Source: Microbacterium sp. VKM Ac-2923 | GTDB lineage: Bacteria > Actinomycetota > Actinomycetes > Actinomycetales > Microbacteriaceae | DNA: 64,000 nucleotides | Assembly (NCBI RefSeq): GCF_022815605.1 | Contig: NZ_JALGRP010000005.1 | Location: 268,703 to 332,702, forward strand | Direction: 5' to 3' | Shown: in pieces, positions 1-8,106 of the stretch | Position numbering within the stretch: the stretch's first letter is position 1 | Layout: every line of letters starts with the position of its first letter | The notes under the pieces: model-generated | Told to the model about the DNA's origin: nothing | Seen by the model: the letters and a program-made list of their open reading frames with translations, nothing else | Database searches by the model: none | Translations under genes and position numbers: made by a program

Positions 1-1243
1 CGCCGGTGGCTCGCACGACGAGACGGCCGCCCGAAGCGATCGTTCCTCCCGTCACGGTGGATCCCGGACCGACATCGACCGGGATGGATTCGCCCGTCAG
101 CATGCTCTCGTCGACCGATGCGCGCCCGTCGAGCACGACGCCGTCGGTGGCGACGGTGGCACCGGGACGCACGACGAAGTCGTCGCCCACCGCGAGCGAA
201 TCGATGTCGATGCGGCGTCCGTCGGCGAGCTCGGCCTCACGCGCGCCGATATCGAGGAGAGCGCGCAACGCCGCTCCGGCACGACGCGTCGAACGTTGCT
301 CGATCACACGCCCCAGCAAGAGGAAGACGGTGACGGCGGCCGCGACCTCGAAGTAGACGACGGAGGTGGCGTCGTGAACCGGCCCGAACAGCATGACCTC
401 GTGCCGGATGCCGATGCGTCCCGCACTGCCGAACACCAGCGCCCACACGCTCCAGAGGAAGGCCGCGAACGTCCCGAGCGTGATGAGCGTGTCCATGGTC
501 GCGGCGCCGTGACGCGCATTGCGCAGGGTCGCACGGTGGAAGGGCCACCCACCCCACAGCACGATGGGCGTCGTCAGAACGAGCGACACCCACTGCCAGC
601 CGGGGAACTGCCAGGCGGGGATCATCCCGAGCGCGACGACCGGTACCGCCAGCGCGAGCGACACCCACAGCCGCACCCGCAGTGGCGTCGCACCGGGTGC
701 GTCGGCGGTGTCGTGCGCGTGTGCGCCGTGGGCGTCGGCGGGCTCGTGCACGTCGTGCGCCCCGTAAACGTGGTTCGCCTCGCCGGGCCGGTGAGCCGCC
801 ACGGGCGTGGCACCGGACGGCAGACCCTCGGTCGCCTCGAGGCCGCGACCGGTCACGGCGTCGATCTCGCCGCCGGGAGCGGGGATCGCGACGGGCGCGG
901 GCATCGGGGCGTCGGCATCCGTACGACCCTGCGGCCGCGCGCCGGGAACATCCGTCGTGACGGCCGGAGCGGATGCCGGAGCACCTGCTGTGCGAGTGGC
1001 GGCACGCGGGCGGACGGTGGCGTCGTAGCCGGCGGCGCGCACCGCATCGACCAACGCGGCGGTGTCGAGGTCGGCGGGGTAGCGGACCCGCGCGGTCTCG
1101 GTGGCGAGGTTGACCGCGGCTTCGACGCCATCGACACGTCCGAGACGTTTTTCGACCCGGGCGACGCAGCTCGCGCAGGTCATGCCCTGGATATCGATCA
1201 CCGCCTCGACGGTGGGGGCTGTGGCATCCGTGTTCTCGCGCAT
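1..1243 (-). CDS. copA: Heavy-metal (copper) translocating P-type ATPase, N-terminal part
   Basis: This is a membrane pump that exports Cu(I), or a related soft metal, using ATP. The reverse-strand gene starts at ATG 1243 behind a GGAGGAG ribosome site and runs off the left edge, so only about 414 residues are visible. An HMA metal-binding domain comes first, with GMTCASC at residues 20-26 whose two cysteines bind metal. A His/Ala/Asp-rich linker follows, then the first membrane helices and the start of the actuator domain (DGRASVDESMLTGES, near residue 390). The CPC ion-binding motif and the DKTGT phosphorylation site lie outside the window, so copper specificity is inferred from the HMA domain and from the CsoR-type operator just upstream. 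The next gene, an MFS exporter, is divergent. Family assignment is firm; substrate is probable. Confidence 0.93.
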   Translation of the reverse strand, partial: MRENTDATAPTVEAVIDIQGMTCASCVARVEKRLGRVDGVEAAVNLATETARVRYPADLDTAALVDAVRAAGYDATVRPRAATRTAGAPASAPAVTTDVPGARPQGRTDADAPMPAPVAIPAPGGEIDAVTGRGLEATEGLPSGATPVAAHRPGEANHVYGAHDVHEPADAHGAHAHDTADAPGATPLRVRLWVSLALAVPVVALGMIPAWQFPGWQWVSLVLTTPIVLWGGWPFHRATLRNARHGAATMDTLITLGTFAAFLWSVWALVFGSAGRIGIRHEVMLFGPVHDATSVVYFEVAAAVTVFLLLGRVIEQRSTRRAGAALRALLDIGAREAELADGRRIDIDSLAVGDDFVVRPGATVATDGVVLDGRASVDESMLTGESIPVDVGPGSTVTGGTIASGGRLVVRATG

Positions 1244-1276
1244 GGCTCCTCCTTCGGTCACCTCGTTCCCAACAGG

Positions 1277-1293
1277 ATACCCCCTGGGGGTAT
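1277..1293. promoter_or_regulatory. CsoR-type copper operator
   Basis: The 17-bp perfect palindrome ATACCCCCTGGGGGTAT lies 34 bases upstream of the copper ATPase start. It matches the known CsoR/RcnR-family operator pattern (AT-rich ends around a C-run and a G-run). The inference is that a CsoR encoded elsewhere represses copA and releases it when Cu(I) is bound. Confidence 0.85.
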
Positions 1294-1309
1294 TCCGTCG
1301 GGCCTGAGC

Positions 1310-1395
1310 GGACACGACGCAGGACGACGCCGATCTGTACCCCGTCGCGCCGCGTCTTCCCGCGGGGCGACCACGGCGTCTCCCGCGTCATGTCC
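1310..1395. repeat. 85-87 bp palindromic intergenic element, copy A
   Basis: The left arm 1310-1324 (GGACACGACGCAGGA) pairs with the right arm 1381-1395 at 13 of 15 positions. Inside, 1326-1332 pairs perfectly with 1374-1380, and a further GC-rich inner stem continues, so nearly the whole element can fold into one hairpin. This is the only full copy that sits between divergent genes (copA and the MFS exporter); the others lie between convergent genes. Confidence 0.8.
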
Positions 1396-1504
1396 GCGCA
1401 CCGATCACCGTGCCGCGCGGTGGGCCCGGCACGGCGCCTCTCCGCACCCACGCCACCGCCGACGCCGGGAACGCCACCCCCGCCCCGCCGCGGCCGCGCG
1501 AGCC

Positions 1505-1510
1505 TACTCT
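1505..1510 (+). promoter_or_regulatory. -10 box of leaderless MFS exporter mRNA
   Basis: TACTCT ends six bases before the GTG at 1517, so transcription would start at or next to the start codon. Confidence 0.6.
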
Positions 1511-1516
1511 GGAGCG

Positions 1517-2884
1517 GTGGCCGAGACGATGACGCGCGAACAGCGCACCGTACTCGCCATCGCCGTGCTCGCCTCGTTCGTGTCGTTCCTCGACGGCACC
1601 GTCGTCAACGTCGCCCTCCCCGCCATCTCCGGAGAACTTGGCGGAGGTCTGTCCACCCAGCAGTGGGTCGTCGACGCCTACCTCGTCACCCTCGGAGCGT
1701 TCATCCTCGTCGCGGGCTCGCTCAGTGACGTCTTCGGACGCGTCGTCGTGCTGCGGGTGGGCCTCATCGGATTCGGCGTCACCTCGCTCGCGATCGCCGC
1801 GGCCCCCACCGCCGAGTTCCTCATCGTGGCGCGGGCACTGCAGGGCGTCACGGGCGCATTGCTGGTGCCCAGTTCCCTCGCACTGATCACCTCGACCTTC
1901 CGCGGACCCGCACAGGCCCGCGCGATCGGCATCTGGACCGGGGCCACGACCGTCGCGATGATCGCCGGTCCCCTCATCGGCGGTGTCTTCGTCGACACGC
2001 TCTCGTGGCGCCTGGTCTTCCTCGTGAACGTCGCGCCTATCGCGGTGACCATGTGGCTCCTCGCGCGCCTCGGTCACCGCGATCACCGCCGCCCCGGCGC
2101 CCGCGTCGATATCGTCGGGGCGGTGCTGTGCGCTGCGGGGCTCGGCGGCGTCGTCTTCGCGCTGATCGAGCAGCCGAACCTCGGGTGGGCCTCCCCCGTG
2201 ATCTGGATACCGGGACTCGTCGGTGCCGCCGCGTTCCTCGGCTTCCTCGTGCGCCAGCGCCTGGCGCGTGACCCGATGATGCCGCTCGATCTGTTCCGTG
2301 CCCGCAACTTCTGGGCCGGCAACCTCGCCACCGTGTTCCTGTACGCCGCGCTGTCATTGAACGGCTTCGTCGTGAGCGTCTACCTGCAACAGGGCGCGGG
2401 ACTTTCGGCGACCCTCGCCGGACTCGCCTCGCTTCCGAGCACGATCCTGATGATCCTGTTGAGTTCGCGCATGGGTGCCCTCGCCGGGCGCTACGGTCCC
2501 CGTCTGTTCATGACCGTCGGGCCGCTCGTCATGGCGGTCGGGTCGATCCTGCTGTTGAGCGTCGGCGACGATTTCGACTATTGGACGCAGGTGCTTCCCG
2601 GCATCATCGTCTTCGGTCTCGGGCTGACCGCGACCGTGTCACCCCTCACGGCGGCCGTCCTCGGCGCGATCGAGAGCGAACGGTCGGGCATCGCGTCGGC
2701 CGTGAATAACGCCGTCTCCCGCGTCGCCGGTCTCCTCGCGATCGCGGCGGTCTCGGCGGTCGTCGGCGGTTCGCTCGACCTCGACGGGTTCCACCGCGCA
2801 GCGATCGTCACCGCGGCGCTCATGGTGCTCGGCGGACTCGCGTCGTTCTTGGGCATCCGCAATCGGCTGTCACGTCCGGTCTGA
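1517..2884 (+). CDS. MFS drug-resistance transporter (DHA2/EmrB-QacA type)
   Basis: This integral-membrane proton antiporter of 455 residues is expected to export drugs or other small hydrophobic compounds. The first helix carries the family motif FLDGTVVNVALPAI, followed by the conserved loop GSLSDVFGRVVVLRVG (motif A) and the GPLIGG motif C. Its length and motif set fit the 14-helix DHA2 group. The frame is open far upstream, but the GTG at 1517 is chosen because a TACTCT -10 box ends six bases before it and the upstream residues look non-coding. ATG 1529 is an alternative. The neighbouring copper ATPase is divergent, so there is no evidence that the two share a substrate. Confidence 0.9.
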   Translation: MAETMTREQRTVLAIAVLASFVSFLDGTVVNVALPAISGELGGGLSTQQWVVDAYLVTLGAFILVAGSLSDVFGRVVVLRVGLIGFGVTSLAIAAAPTAEFLIVARALQGVTGALLVPSSLALITSTFRGPAQARAIGIWTGATTVAMIAGPLIGGVFVDTLSWRLVFLVNVAPIAVTMWLLARLGHRDHRRPGARVDIVGAVLCAAGLGGVVFALIEQPNLGWASPVIWIPGLVGAAAFLGFLVRQRLARDPMMPLDLFRARNFWAGNLATVFLYAALSLNGFVVSVYLQQGAGLSATLAGLASLPSTILMILLSSRMGALAGRYGPRLFMTVGPLVMAVGSILLLSVGDDFDYWTQVLPGIIVFGLGLTATVSPLTAAVLGAIESERSGIASAVNNAVSRVAGLLAIAAVSAVVGGSLDLDGFHRAAIVTAALMVLGGLASFLGIRNRLSRPV

Positions 2885-2934
2885 CGTGCGCCGTGCGTCG
2901 CGGCTCACCAGGGCACGCGGAGTCGGATGCAGCC

Positions 2935-2951
2935 GATCCGTGGACCGGATC
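2935..2951. terminator. Small hairpin between MFS gene and ribF
   Basis: GATCCG (2935-2940) pairs with CGGATC (2946-2951) around a five-base loop, in the gap between two convergent genes. There is no T-run, so its role as a terminator is only plausible. Confidence 0.4.
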
Positions 2952-3001
2952 CTGCGTCGTGAGCGGGACGGGATGCCGCGCCGCGCCCCTATCGCGAGGG
3001 A

Positions 3002-3946
3002 TCAGCGCAGGATGACGCGCGTCCGCTCGACGTCGTCGGCCATCTGGACGAGCAGCGAATCGACGCCGTCGAAGGCCGTCATCCCGCGCACGCGCTCGAC
3101 GAAGCGCACCTCGACGTCATGACCGTAGAGGTCGAGCCCCGTCTCATCCAGCACGTACGCCTCGACCTGCCGGGAGTGCACGTCGTCGAACGTGGGATTG
3201 GTTCCGACGCTGATCGCCGCAGGGTAGCTGATGCGGCGGGCACCGTCGACGTCGATGAGCCACCCGGCGTAGACGCCGTCTGCGGGCACGAAGCCCTCGA
3301 GGTCGGATGACAGGTTCGCCGTCGGGTATCCGAGCTCGCGCCCGCGCTTGAGACCGTGCACCACCTCGCCCCACACGGACGGGGCCCGCCCGAGCAGGCG
3401 TGCCGCGGTGGCCACATCGCCGGCGGTGAGTGCCTCGCGGATCCACGTCGACGACACGCGACGATCGGCGTGCACGGCGCGCACGTCGTCGACCACATCG
3501 ACGCGGAAACCGTGCTCCGCCCCCATGCGCTCGAGCAGGGCCGGGTCGCCCGCTCCCCGTGCGCCGAAACGGAAATCGCGCCCGACCAGCACCGTCCGCG
3601 CCTCGAGGGCGTCGACGATGATGCGGCGGACGAACTCCTCCGCCTCGATCGAGGCCAACTCCTCGTCGAAGGTCAGCAACAGGGTGGCATCCACACCCGC
3701 ACGGTCGAGCAGATCGAGCTTCTGGTGCGGACCGATGACGTCGGGGGGGCAACGCTCGGGCATCAGCACGCTGAGAGGGTTGCGGTCGAAGGTGACGGCC
3801 ACGACCCGGGCGCCGTCGGATGCGTCGACGCGGGCTCGGTCGATGACCGCGCGGTGACCGGTGTGGACGCCGTCGAATTTGCCGATCGCCACGACCGACG
3901 GCCCGAAACCCGCGGGGACGTCCGCCGGGTCGCGGAACACGATCAT
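3002..3946 (-). CDS. ribF: Bifunctional riboflavin kinase / FAD synthetase
   Basis: This cytosolic enzyme phosphorylates riboflavin to FMN and then adenylates FMN to FAD. At 314 residues it has the normal length. The N-terminal nucleotidyltransferase half has GKFDGVHTGHRAVI and, later, SSTWIREAL. The C-terminal flavokinase half has GRELGYPTANL, whose PTAN motif binds the flavin/ATP phosphates. The frame is open another 61 codons upstream, but that part is out-of-frame shadow of the preceding membrane gene. The chosen ATG 3946 overlaps that gene's TGA as ATGA, implying translational coupling. ribF usually sits with truB in actinobacteria, and truB lies just upstream here. Confidence 0.95.
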   Translation of the reverse strand: MIVFRDPADVPAGFGPSVVAIGKFDGVHTGHRAVIDRARVDASDGARVVAVTFDRNPLSVLMPERCPPDVIGPHQKLDLLDRAGVDATLLLTFDEELASIEAEEFVRRIIVDALEARTVLVGRDFRFGARGAGDPALLERMGAEHGFRVDVVDDVRAVHADRRVSSTWIREALTAGDVATAARLLGRAPSVWGEVVHGLKRGRELGYPTANLSSDLEGFVPADGVYAGWLIDVDGARRISYPAAISVGTNPTFDDVHSRQVEAYVLDETGLDLYGHDVEVRFVERVRGMTAFDGVDSLLVQMADDVERTRVILR

Positions 3947-4362
3947 GTCGTCGTCCGGCGGTGGCGCATCAACCACCACAGGCCGAGGAACGGCAGCACG
4001 AGCGGGATGAACAGGTACCCGTAGCCGTAGACCGACCACACCGTGGGGTGCTGGAACAACGCCGGGTCGACCATGCTGAGCGTGCCCACCACGAGCACCC
4101 CGATCAGTTCGAAACCGATGGCGATCCACGCGACGCGGTACCAGGCCGATCGTGCCGAGAAGACCAGGGCGAGGGTCGCGAGGATGTAGACGACCGCGGC
4201 GAGCGCGGACAGCGAGTAGGCCAGCGGGGCGTCGTCGAACTCGCGCGCGATCTGGACGAAGGAGCGGCCCGTGGCGGCGAGCGCCATGATGCCGTAGACG
4301 ACGACGAGGACACGGCCGATGCCGGTCATCCCCCGGGAGCGGGTGGGAGTGGTGGATGCCAT
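3943..4362 (-). CDS. Small integral membrane protein coupled to ribF
   Basis: The 139-residue protein has about four predicted membrane segments (roughly residues 14-34, 48-68, 75-97 and 108-128) and a basic tail RHRRTTT. I do not recognise a characterised family; similar small multi-spanning proteins are common in actinobacteria. Its stop overlaps the ribF start (ATGA), so it is probably co-translated with ribF. A TAGAAT box lies nine bases before the ATG. No catalytic motif is visible and no function is proposed. Confidence 0.75.
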   Translation of the reverse strand: MASTTPTRSRGMTGIGRVLVVVYGIMALAATGRSFVQIAREFDDAPLAYSLSALAAVVYILATLALVFSARSAWYRVAWIAIGFELIGVLVVGTLSMVDPALFQHPTVWSVYGYGYLFIPLVLPFLGLWWLMRHRRTTT

Positions 4363-4472
4363 GACTCGACGATTCTAGTTGGCCCGGGTCGGTGCCGAGC
4401 GGCTTGGCCCCGGCCCAGCTCTCTGAACGAGCCGCCCGACGGCTTCGACAGGTTCAGCCACCACCCTCGCGA

Positions 4473-4497
4473 GGTCCGTGAGCGCGTCGAAGGGACC
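4473..4497. repeat. GGTCC-TGAGCG-GTCGA-GGGACC repeat, copy 1
   Basis: The block reads GGTCCGTGAGCG at its start and ends GTCGAAGGGACC. It has a partner of nearly the same sequence at 41632-41655. A related, weaker inverted arm CTTCGACAGGTTCAG lies at 4443-4457. It occupies the 148-base gap downstream of the 4-helix gene at 4511-4879. Confidence 0.6.
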
Positions 4498-4510
4498 GGG
4501 TTCGGCGTGC

Positions 4511-4879
4511 TCAGGCGAGCTGCACCGTCCAGATGATGTACATGCGCCACACCATCACGGCGACGGCGAGGGCGGCGACGCCCATGACGACCGTGCTCCA
4601 GCGGCTGCGCTCGAGGAGCGCCCAGGCCGCGCCCGCGATCGGCACGAGGGCAGCCGAGACGAGGTAGGTCCAGAACTCCAGCAGGCTACCCGAGGGCGGG
4701 TTGCCCGTGAACGGCGCGATGATCGCCACCACGATCTGCACGATCAGCAGCAGCTCGATGAGCGCGAGCGAGCCGACCGTCACGTCGCCCGGCCGGCGGC
4801 CGATGAGACCGGCGACGATGGCGACGGTTCCGGCGAGCACGGCGACGCCGACCTGCGCGAGAGTGAACCAGAGGATCAT
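4511..4879 (-). CDS. Small integral membrane protein coupled to truB
   Basis: The 122-residue protein has four hydrophobic segments (about 5-25, 38-60, 70-88, 96-114). It starts with ATG inside the end of truB, forming the four-base overlap ATGA. No enzymatic motif is visible. It resembles unnamed conserved actinobacterial membrane proteins found beside truB/ribF. The coupling suggests it is expressed at truB levels, but its role is unknown. Confidence 0.75.
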   Translation of the reverse strand: MILWFTLAQVGVAVLAGTVAIVAGLIGRRPGDVTVGSLALIELLLIVQIVVAIIAPFTGNPPSGSLLEFWTYLVSAALVPIAGAAWALLERSRWSTVVMGVAALAVAVMVWRMYIIWTVQLA

Positions 4880-5769
4880 CGGACGGCCTCCTCGGGCATG
4901 TTCATGACGCTCTTCAACTGCGCGCCCCGCTTCTCGACGATCCCGATCAACCGGCCGTGGGGGTCGATCGCCGCGGCGATCGGTCCGGTCAGGCGACCGC
5001 CGCCGTCGATGCGTTTGCCGTGGCGCAGGTCGCGCGCCTCGTCGGCGCCGACGGCCAGCGCGCCGACCACGGTGGCCGCGGCGGTCGCGGGGTTCACGAG
5101 ACGTTCCTCGGCAATGTCATCGACGGATGCCGCGGCACCGACCTCGAACGCGCCGATCCGCGTACGACGCAGCATCGTCAGATGCCCTCCGACGCCGAGG
5201 GTGCGGCCGAGGTCACGGGCGAGCGCGCGGATATAGGTGCCGCTGGTGCAGTCGACGACGACGTCGAGCTCGAGGATGCCGTCACCCCGGCGCACCTCGC
5301 GCACCTCGAAGCGCGAGACCGTCACGCGGCGCGCCGTGAGCTGGACCTCCTCGCCCGCGCGGGCGAGGTCGTACGCTCGGCGCCCGGCGACCTTGATGGC
5401 CGAGACGGTGCTGGGCACCTGCTCGATCTCACCGGTGAGGGCGGCGATCCCGGCCGCGATGGACCCGTCGGTGATGGCGGCGACGGATGCGGCCTCCGCC
5501 CGCGAGGTCTCGACCCCGTCGGCGTCGTCGCTGTCGGTCGAGACGCCGAGAAGGATCGTCGCCTCGTAGGTCTTGTCGGCGCCGACGATGAAGGTGAGCA
5601 GTCGGGTCGCTCCCTCGACGCCCAGCACGAGCAGGCCGGTCGCCATCGGGTCGAGCGTGCCCGCGTGCCCGATCTTGCGGGTGCCCAGGGCGCGCCGCGC
5701 GCGCGACACGACGTCGTGGCTGGTGATGCCTCCGGGCTTGTCGACCAGGAGGATGCCGGGACGCACCAT
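4876..5769 (-). CDS. truB: tRNA pseudouridine-55 synthase
   Basis: This enzyme isomerises U55 in the T-loop of tRNAs to pseudouridine. The 297-residue protein begins GILLVDKPGGITSHDVV, and the catalytic motif GHAGTLDPMATGLL places the nucleophile Asp at residue 40. The later blocks KTYEATILLG and SGTYIRALARDLG are also typical of TruB. The ATG at 5769 overlaps the upstream stop as TGATG, and the downstream gene overlaps by ATGA, so three genes form a coupled run. TruB, RbfA, IF-2 and NusA commonly cluster; here mutY separates truB from the rest. Confidence 0.96.
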   Translation of the reverse strand: MVRPGILLVDKPGGITSHDVVSRARRALGTRKIGHAGTLDPMATGLLVLGVEGATRLLTFIVGADKTYEATILLGVSTDSDDADGVETSRAEAASVAAITDGSIAAGIAALTGEIEQVPSTVSAIKVAGRRAYDLARAGEEVQLTARRVTVSRFEVREVRRGDGILELDVVVDCTSGTYIRALARDLGRTLGVGGHLTMLRRTRIGAFEVGAAASVDDIAEERLVNPATAAATVVGALAVGADEARDLRHGKRIDGGGRLTGPIAAAIDPHGRLIGIVEKRGAQLKSVMNMPEEAVR

Positions 5770-6275
5770 CAGCAGAAGTCCCCGAACACCTGGACGGGGT
5801 GGGTGGGATCGGAGTTCTCGACGATGACGGATGCCGCGGCTTTCGGTCGCGCCGTGCGGAGGTAGTGCTTCTCGGCCTCGGGCAGTTCCGGACGGGGCGT
5901 GCCGATGGGCGGGTTGCTCTCGAGCCAGATCGAGAAGTTCCAGAGTCCGCGCACCTCGGAGGCGTGGAGGAAGCGTCCGGAGACGACGAGCACCGCGTCG
6001 GCAGGGGCGACCTCGCCCGACCCGAACGACTCGCCCGCTCGGAAGGGCGCGATCAGGCGCTCACGGGCGCGCGGCGCCCCGTCGGCGAGGGCCGCTCGGA
6101 AGACCGCCGTGCCCTCCTCGTCGACAGCCGCCGCGAACGCATCGGCGAAGGCGCCCGCCTCCGCGGCGTCGAGCGCGTCGACGGCGACCACGACGCGCCC
6201 CGCGCGGGCGTTCTGCCGCATCAGGGCGACCAGGCTCCGCTGCAGATCACGGGCGGTGTTCTCGGACGACGACAT
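5769..6275 (-). CDS. Uridine-kinase-like protein with degenerate P-loop
   Basis: The 168-residue protein aligns by eye with short actinobacterial uridine-kinase-like NTPases: strand 1 VVVAVDALDAAEAG (about residues 28-41), the block ADAVLVVSGRFLHASEVRGLW, then SIWLE and a C-terminal HYLRTARPKAAASVIVENSDP. In active members the first block continues as a Walker A loop ending GKT/GKS. Here the lysine and Thr/Ser are absent (AAEAGAFADAF), so ATP binding in the usual way is unlikely. It may be a pseudokinase or a decayed enzyme, but the frame is intact and coupled to truB (TGATG), which argues for continued expression. Substrate unknown. Confidence 0.65.
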   Translation of the reverse strand: MSSSENTARDLQRSLVALMRQNARAGRVVVAVDALDAAEAGAFADAFAAAVDEEGTAVFRAALADGAPRARERLIAPFRAGESFGSGEVAPADAVLVVSGRFLHASEVRGLWNFSIWLESNPPIGTPRPELPEAEKHYLRTARPKAAASVIVENSDPTHPVQVFGDFC

Positions 6276-6392
6276 GCTCCCAGCCTACTTTCGACCGCCG
6301 ACACCGGCCCGCGCACTCCGCGGGAACGCCGGCACGCAGAACAAGGTCCCCGCCGCGGCTCCCTCACTCCGCCGGGTCCGCCCGTCGCCTCC

Positions 6393-6398
6393 TAGGCT
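6393..6398 (+). promoter_or_regulatory. -10 box of leaderless mutY mRNA
   Basis: TAGGCT ends six bases before the mutY ATG at 6405. Confidence 0.6.
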
Positions 6399-6404
6399 GG
6401 AGGG

Positions 6405-7283
6405 ATGCCAGGACTCGCCGCCCCGCTCGTCGAGTGGTACACCGATGCGGCGCGCGACCTGCCCTGGCGTCGCGAGGGCTTCGGCGCGTGGGGAACTCTC
6501 GTGAGCGAATTCATGCTGCAGCAGACCCCCGTCGCGAGGGTCGTCCCGCACCTCGAGGCCTGGCTCACCCGCTGGCCGACTCCCGCCGACCTCGCCGCCT
6601 CGCCCCCGGGTGACGCGGTCACGCAGTGGGCGAATCTCGGGTATCCCCGCCGGGCGCTGTGGCTGCACCGGGCGGCGGTCGAGATCCGCGATCGGCACGA
6701 CGGCGTGGTCCCGCGCGACGTCGACGCGCTGCTCGCCCTCACCGGCATCGGCGACTACACCGCGCGCGCGGTGGCGGTCTTCGCGTACGGGGATCGGCAT
6801 CCCGTCGTCGACACCAATACCCGTCGCGTCCTCGCCCGTGCCGTGGAGGGACGAGCGCAGCCCGGTCCCCCGCACCGTCGCGACCTGGAGCGAATGGATG
6901 CCGAGCTCCCCGACGATGTCGCCGCGTCCGCGGTCGTGAACGCGGCGGCGATGGAACTCGGCGCGATCGTGTGCACCGCCCGCTCGCCGAAGTGCGGTCT
7001 CTGCCCGCTCGCCGCGCAGTGCGCGTGGCGCGCGGCCGGCTATCCCGAATCAGAGGATCGCCGGCGCCGTCAGGCGACGTACGAGGGCAGCGACCGCCAG
7101 GCGCGCGGCGCGGTGTTGAAAGCCCTCCGCGAGGCCGCCCCCTCGCCTGTCCCGCTGTTCGCGGTGCTGCCGGACTGGCCGGATGCGGCCCAGCGCGACC
7201 GGGCGATCGACTCGCTCGTGGCCGACGGTCTCGCCGAGGCGGTCGACGGCTATCTGCGCCCGCCGGGCCACCCGGCATCCTGA
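6405..7283 (+). CDS. mutY: A/G-specific adenine glycosylase
   Basis: This base-excision repair enzyme removes adenine mispaired with 8-oxoguanine. The 292-residue protein has the catalytic Glu35 in SEFMLQQTP, the helix-hairpin-helix ALTGIGDYTARAV followed by the catalytic Asp in VVDTNTRRV, and an iron-sulfur loop with the spacing C-x6-C-x2-C-x5-C (CTARSPKCGLCPLAAQC). The C-terminal NUDIX-like 8-oxoG recognition domain of long MutY proteins is missing, as is common for actinobacterial short forms. The start at ATG 6405 is fixed by the leaderless TAGGCT box. It is a single-gene unit, convergent with the infB operon. Confidence 0.95.
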   Translation: MPGLAAPLVEWYTDAARDLPWRREGFGAWGTLVSEFMLQQTPVARVVPHLEAWLTRWPTPADLAASPPGDAVTQWANLGYPRRALWLHRAAVEIRDRHDGVVPRDVDALLALTGIGDYTARAVAVFAYGDRHPVVDTNTRRVLARAVEGRAQPGPPHRRDLERMDAELPDDVAASAVVNAAAMELGAIVCTARSPKCGLCPLAAQCAWRAAGYPESEDRRRRQATYEGSDRQARGAVLKALREAAPSPVPLFAVLPDWPDAAQRDRAIDSLVADGLAEAVDGYLRPPGHPAS

Positions 7284-7304
7284 CCGTCCCCGCACCGCGG
7301 GGAA

Positions 7305-7341
7305 ACCCGTGTCCGCAGGCCGCGACAGGCGGGACACGGGT
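7305..7341. terminator. Hairpin downstream of mutY
   Basis: ACCCGTGTCC (7305-7314) pairs perfectly with GGACACGGGT (7332-7341). It lies 22 bases after the mutY stop in the convergent gap. A solo half-arm of the 85-bp element (TCCTGCGTCATGCC, 7349-7362) follows. There is no T-run. Confidence 0.5.
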
Positions 7342-7461
7342 CGCCCCCTCCTGCGTCATGCCGTCCGCCGCGCCGCACCAGCCGCGCGACACCGGCCGGA
7401 AGGGATGACACGGGCCGCTGGTGCCCGAATCTGAAACCCACCGTCCCGGCGAGAACGACGA

Positions 7462-7500
7462 ACGGCCGGACACCACCCGTTCGGGGCGGCATCCGGCCGT
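7462..7500. terminator. Hairpin downstream of rbfA
   Basis: ACGGCCGGA (7462-7470) pairs perfectly with TCCGGCCGT (7492-7500). It lies just past the rbfA stop, where the infB operon should end. It could act for either strand. Confidence 0.5.
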
Positions 7501-7513
7501 GGCGCGCAGCGCC

Positions 7514-8005
7514 TCAGGCGCGCGAGGTGCCCTCGGAGTCGTCGAGGTCGTCCTCGTCGCTCGCGGCGGCGTCGTGGTCTTCGTCTTCGTCGCGCGGCTT
7601 CACGTACGGGTCGGCGTCACCGGCGTACGCAGCGGATGCCGCAAGACCTGCCACCGACTCGTCGCGTTCGCGCGCTTCGCGCAGGAGCGCCGCGATGTGG
7701 TCGGCGTTCTCGGGGATCGCGTCTAGGATGAACTCCAGCGACGGGGTGAGACGCGTGTTGAGGTTCTTGCCGACCTCGCTGCGCAGCAACCCGGTCGCCG
7801 ACTTCAGTGCCGCCGCGGTGTCGTTGCGATGCGCCTCGTCGCCCATGACGGTGTAGAACACCGACGCGTGCTGGAGGTCGCCGGTGACGCGCACGTCGGT
7901 GATGGTGACGAATCCGAGCCGCGGGTCGCGCAGCCCCTTCTCGAGCCGTTCGGCCAGCACCACACGGATACGGTCTGCCACCCGAGCCTGTCGTTCCCCT
8001 GCCAC
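7514..8005 (-). CDS. rbfA: 30S ribosome-binding factor A
   Basis: This KH-like protein binds the 30S subunit during late 16S rRNA maturation. The 163-residue protein has the conserved core RVADRIRVVLAERLEKGLRDPRLGFVTIT cut into the usual helix and strand, then ITDVRVTGDLQHASVFYTV, and an acidic tail (EDEDHDAAASDEDDLDDSEG) typical of actinobacterial RbfA. The frame also offers an ATG at 8026, but GTG 8005 is preferred: AAGGAGAAGGTT precedes it as a ribosome site and the family usually begins MAGERQ. It is the last gene of the nusA-infB operon, separated from infB by a large hairpin. Confidence 0.93.
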   Translation of the reverse strand: MAGERQARVADRIRVVLAERLEKGLRDPRLGFVTITDVRVTGDLQHASVFYTVMGDEAHRNDTAAALKSATGLLRSEVGKNLNTRLTPSLEFILDAIPENADHIAALLREARERDESVAGLAASAAYAGDADPYVKPRDEDEDHDAAASDEDDLDDSEGTSRA

Positions 8006-8106
8006 AACCTTCTCCTTTGTCTTCATACCGCCGCGAGTCGAGCGCCCCGCGGCTCATTGCCGAGTGGGAGGCGCGTCGCGGGGCAACTGCACCAGCGTAG
8101 GCCGGA

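Noticed and set aside
2950..2964. Possible solo arm of the 85-bp element (TCCTGCGTCGTGAGC)
   Set aside because: The last three bases do not fit and no left arm is found at the right distance. It may be a remnant but is too weak to count as a copy.
7349..7363. Possible copy B of the 85-bp element
   Set aside because: Only the right arm (TCCTGCGTCATGCC) is present; the expected left arm near 7279 is absent. It is noted only as a half-copy beside another hairpin.
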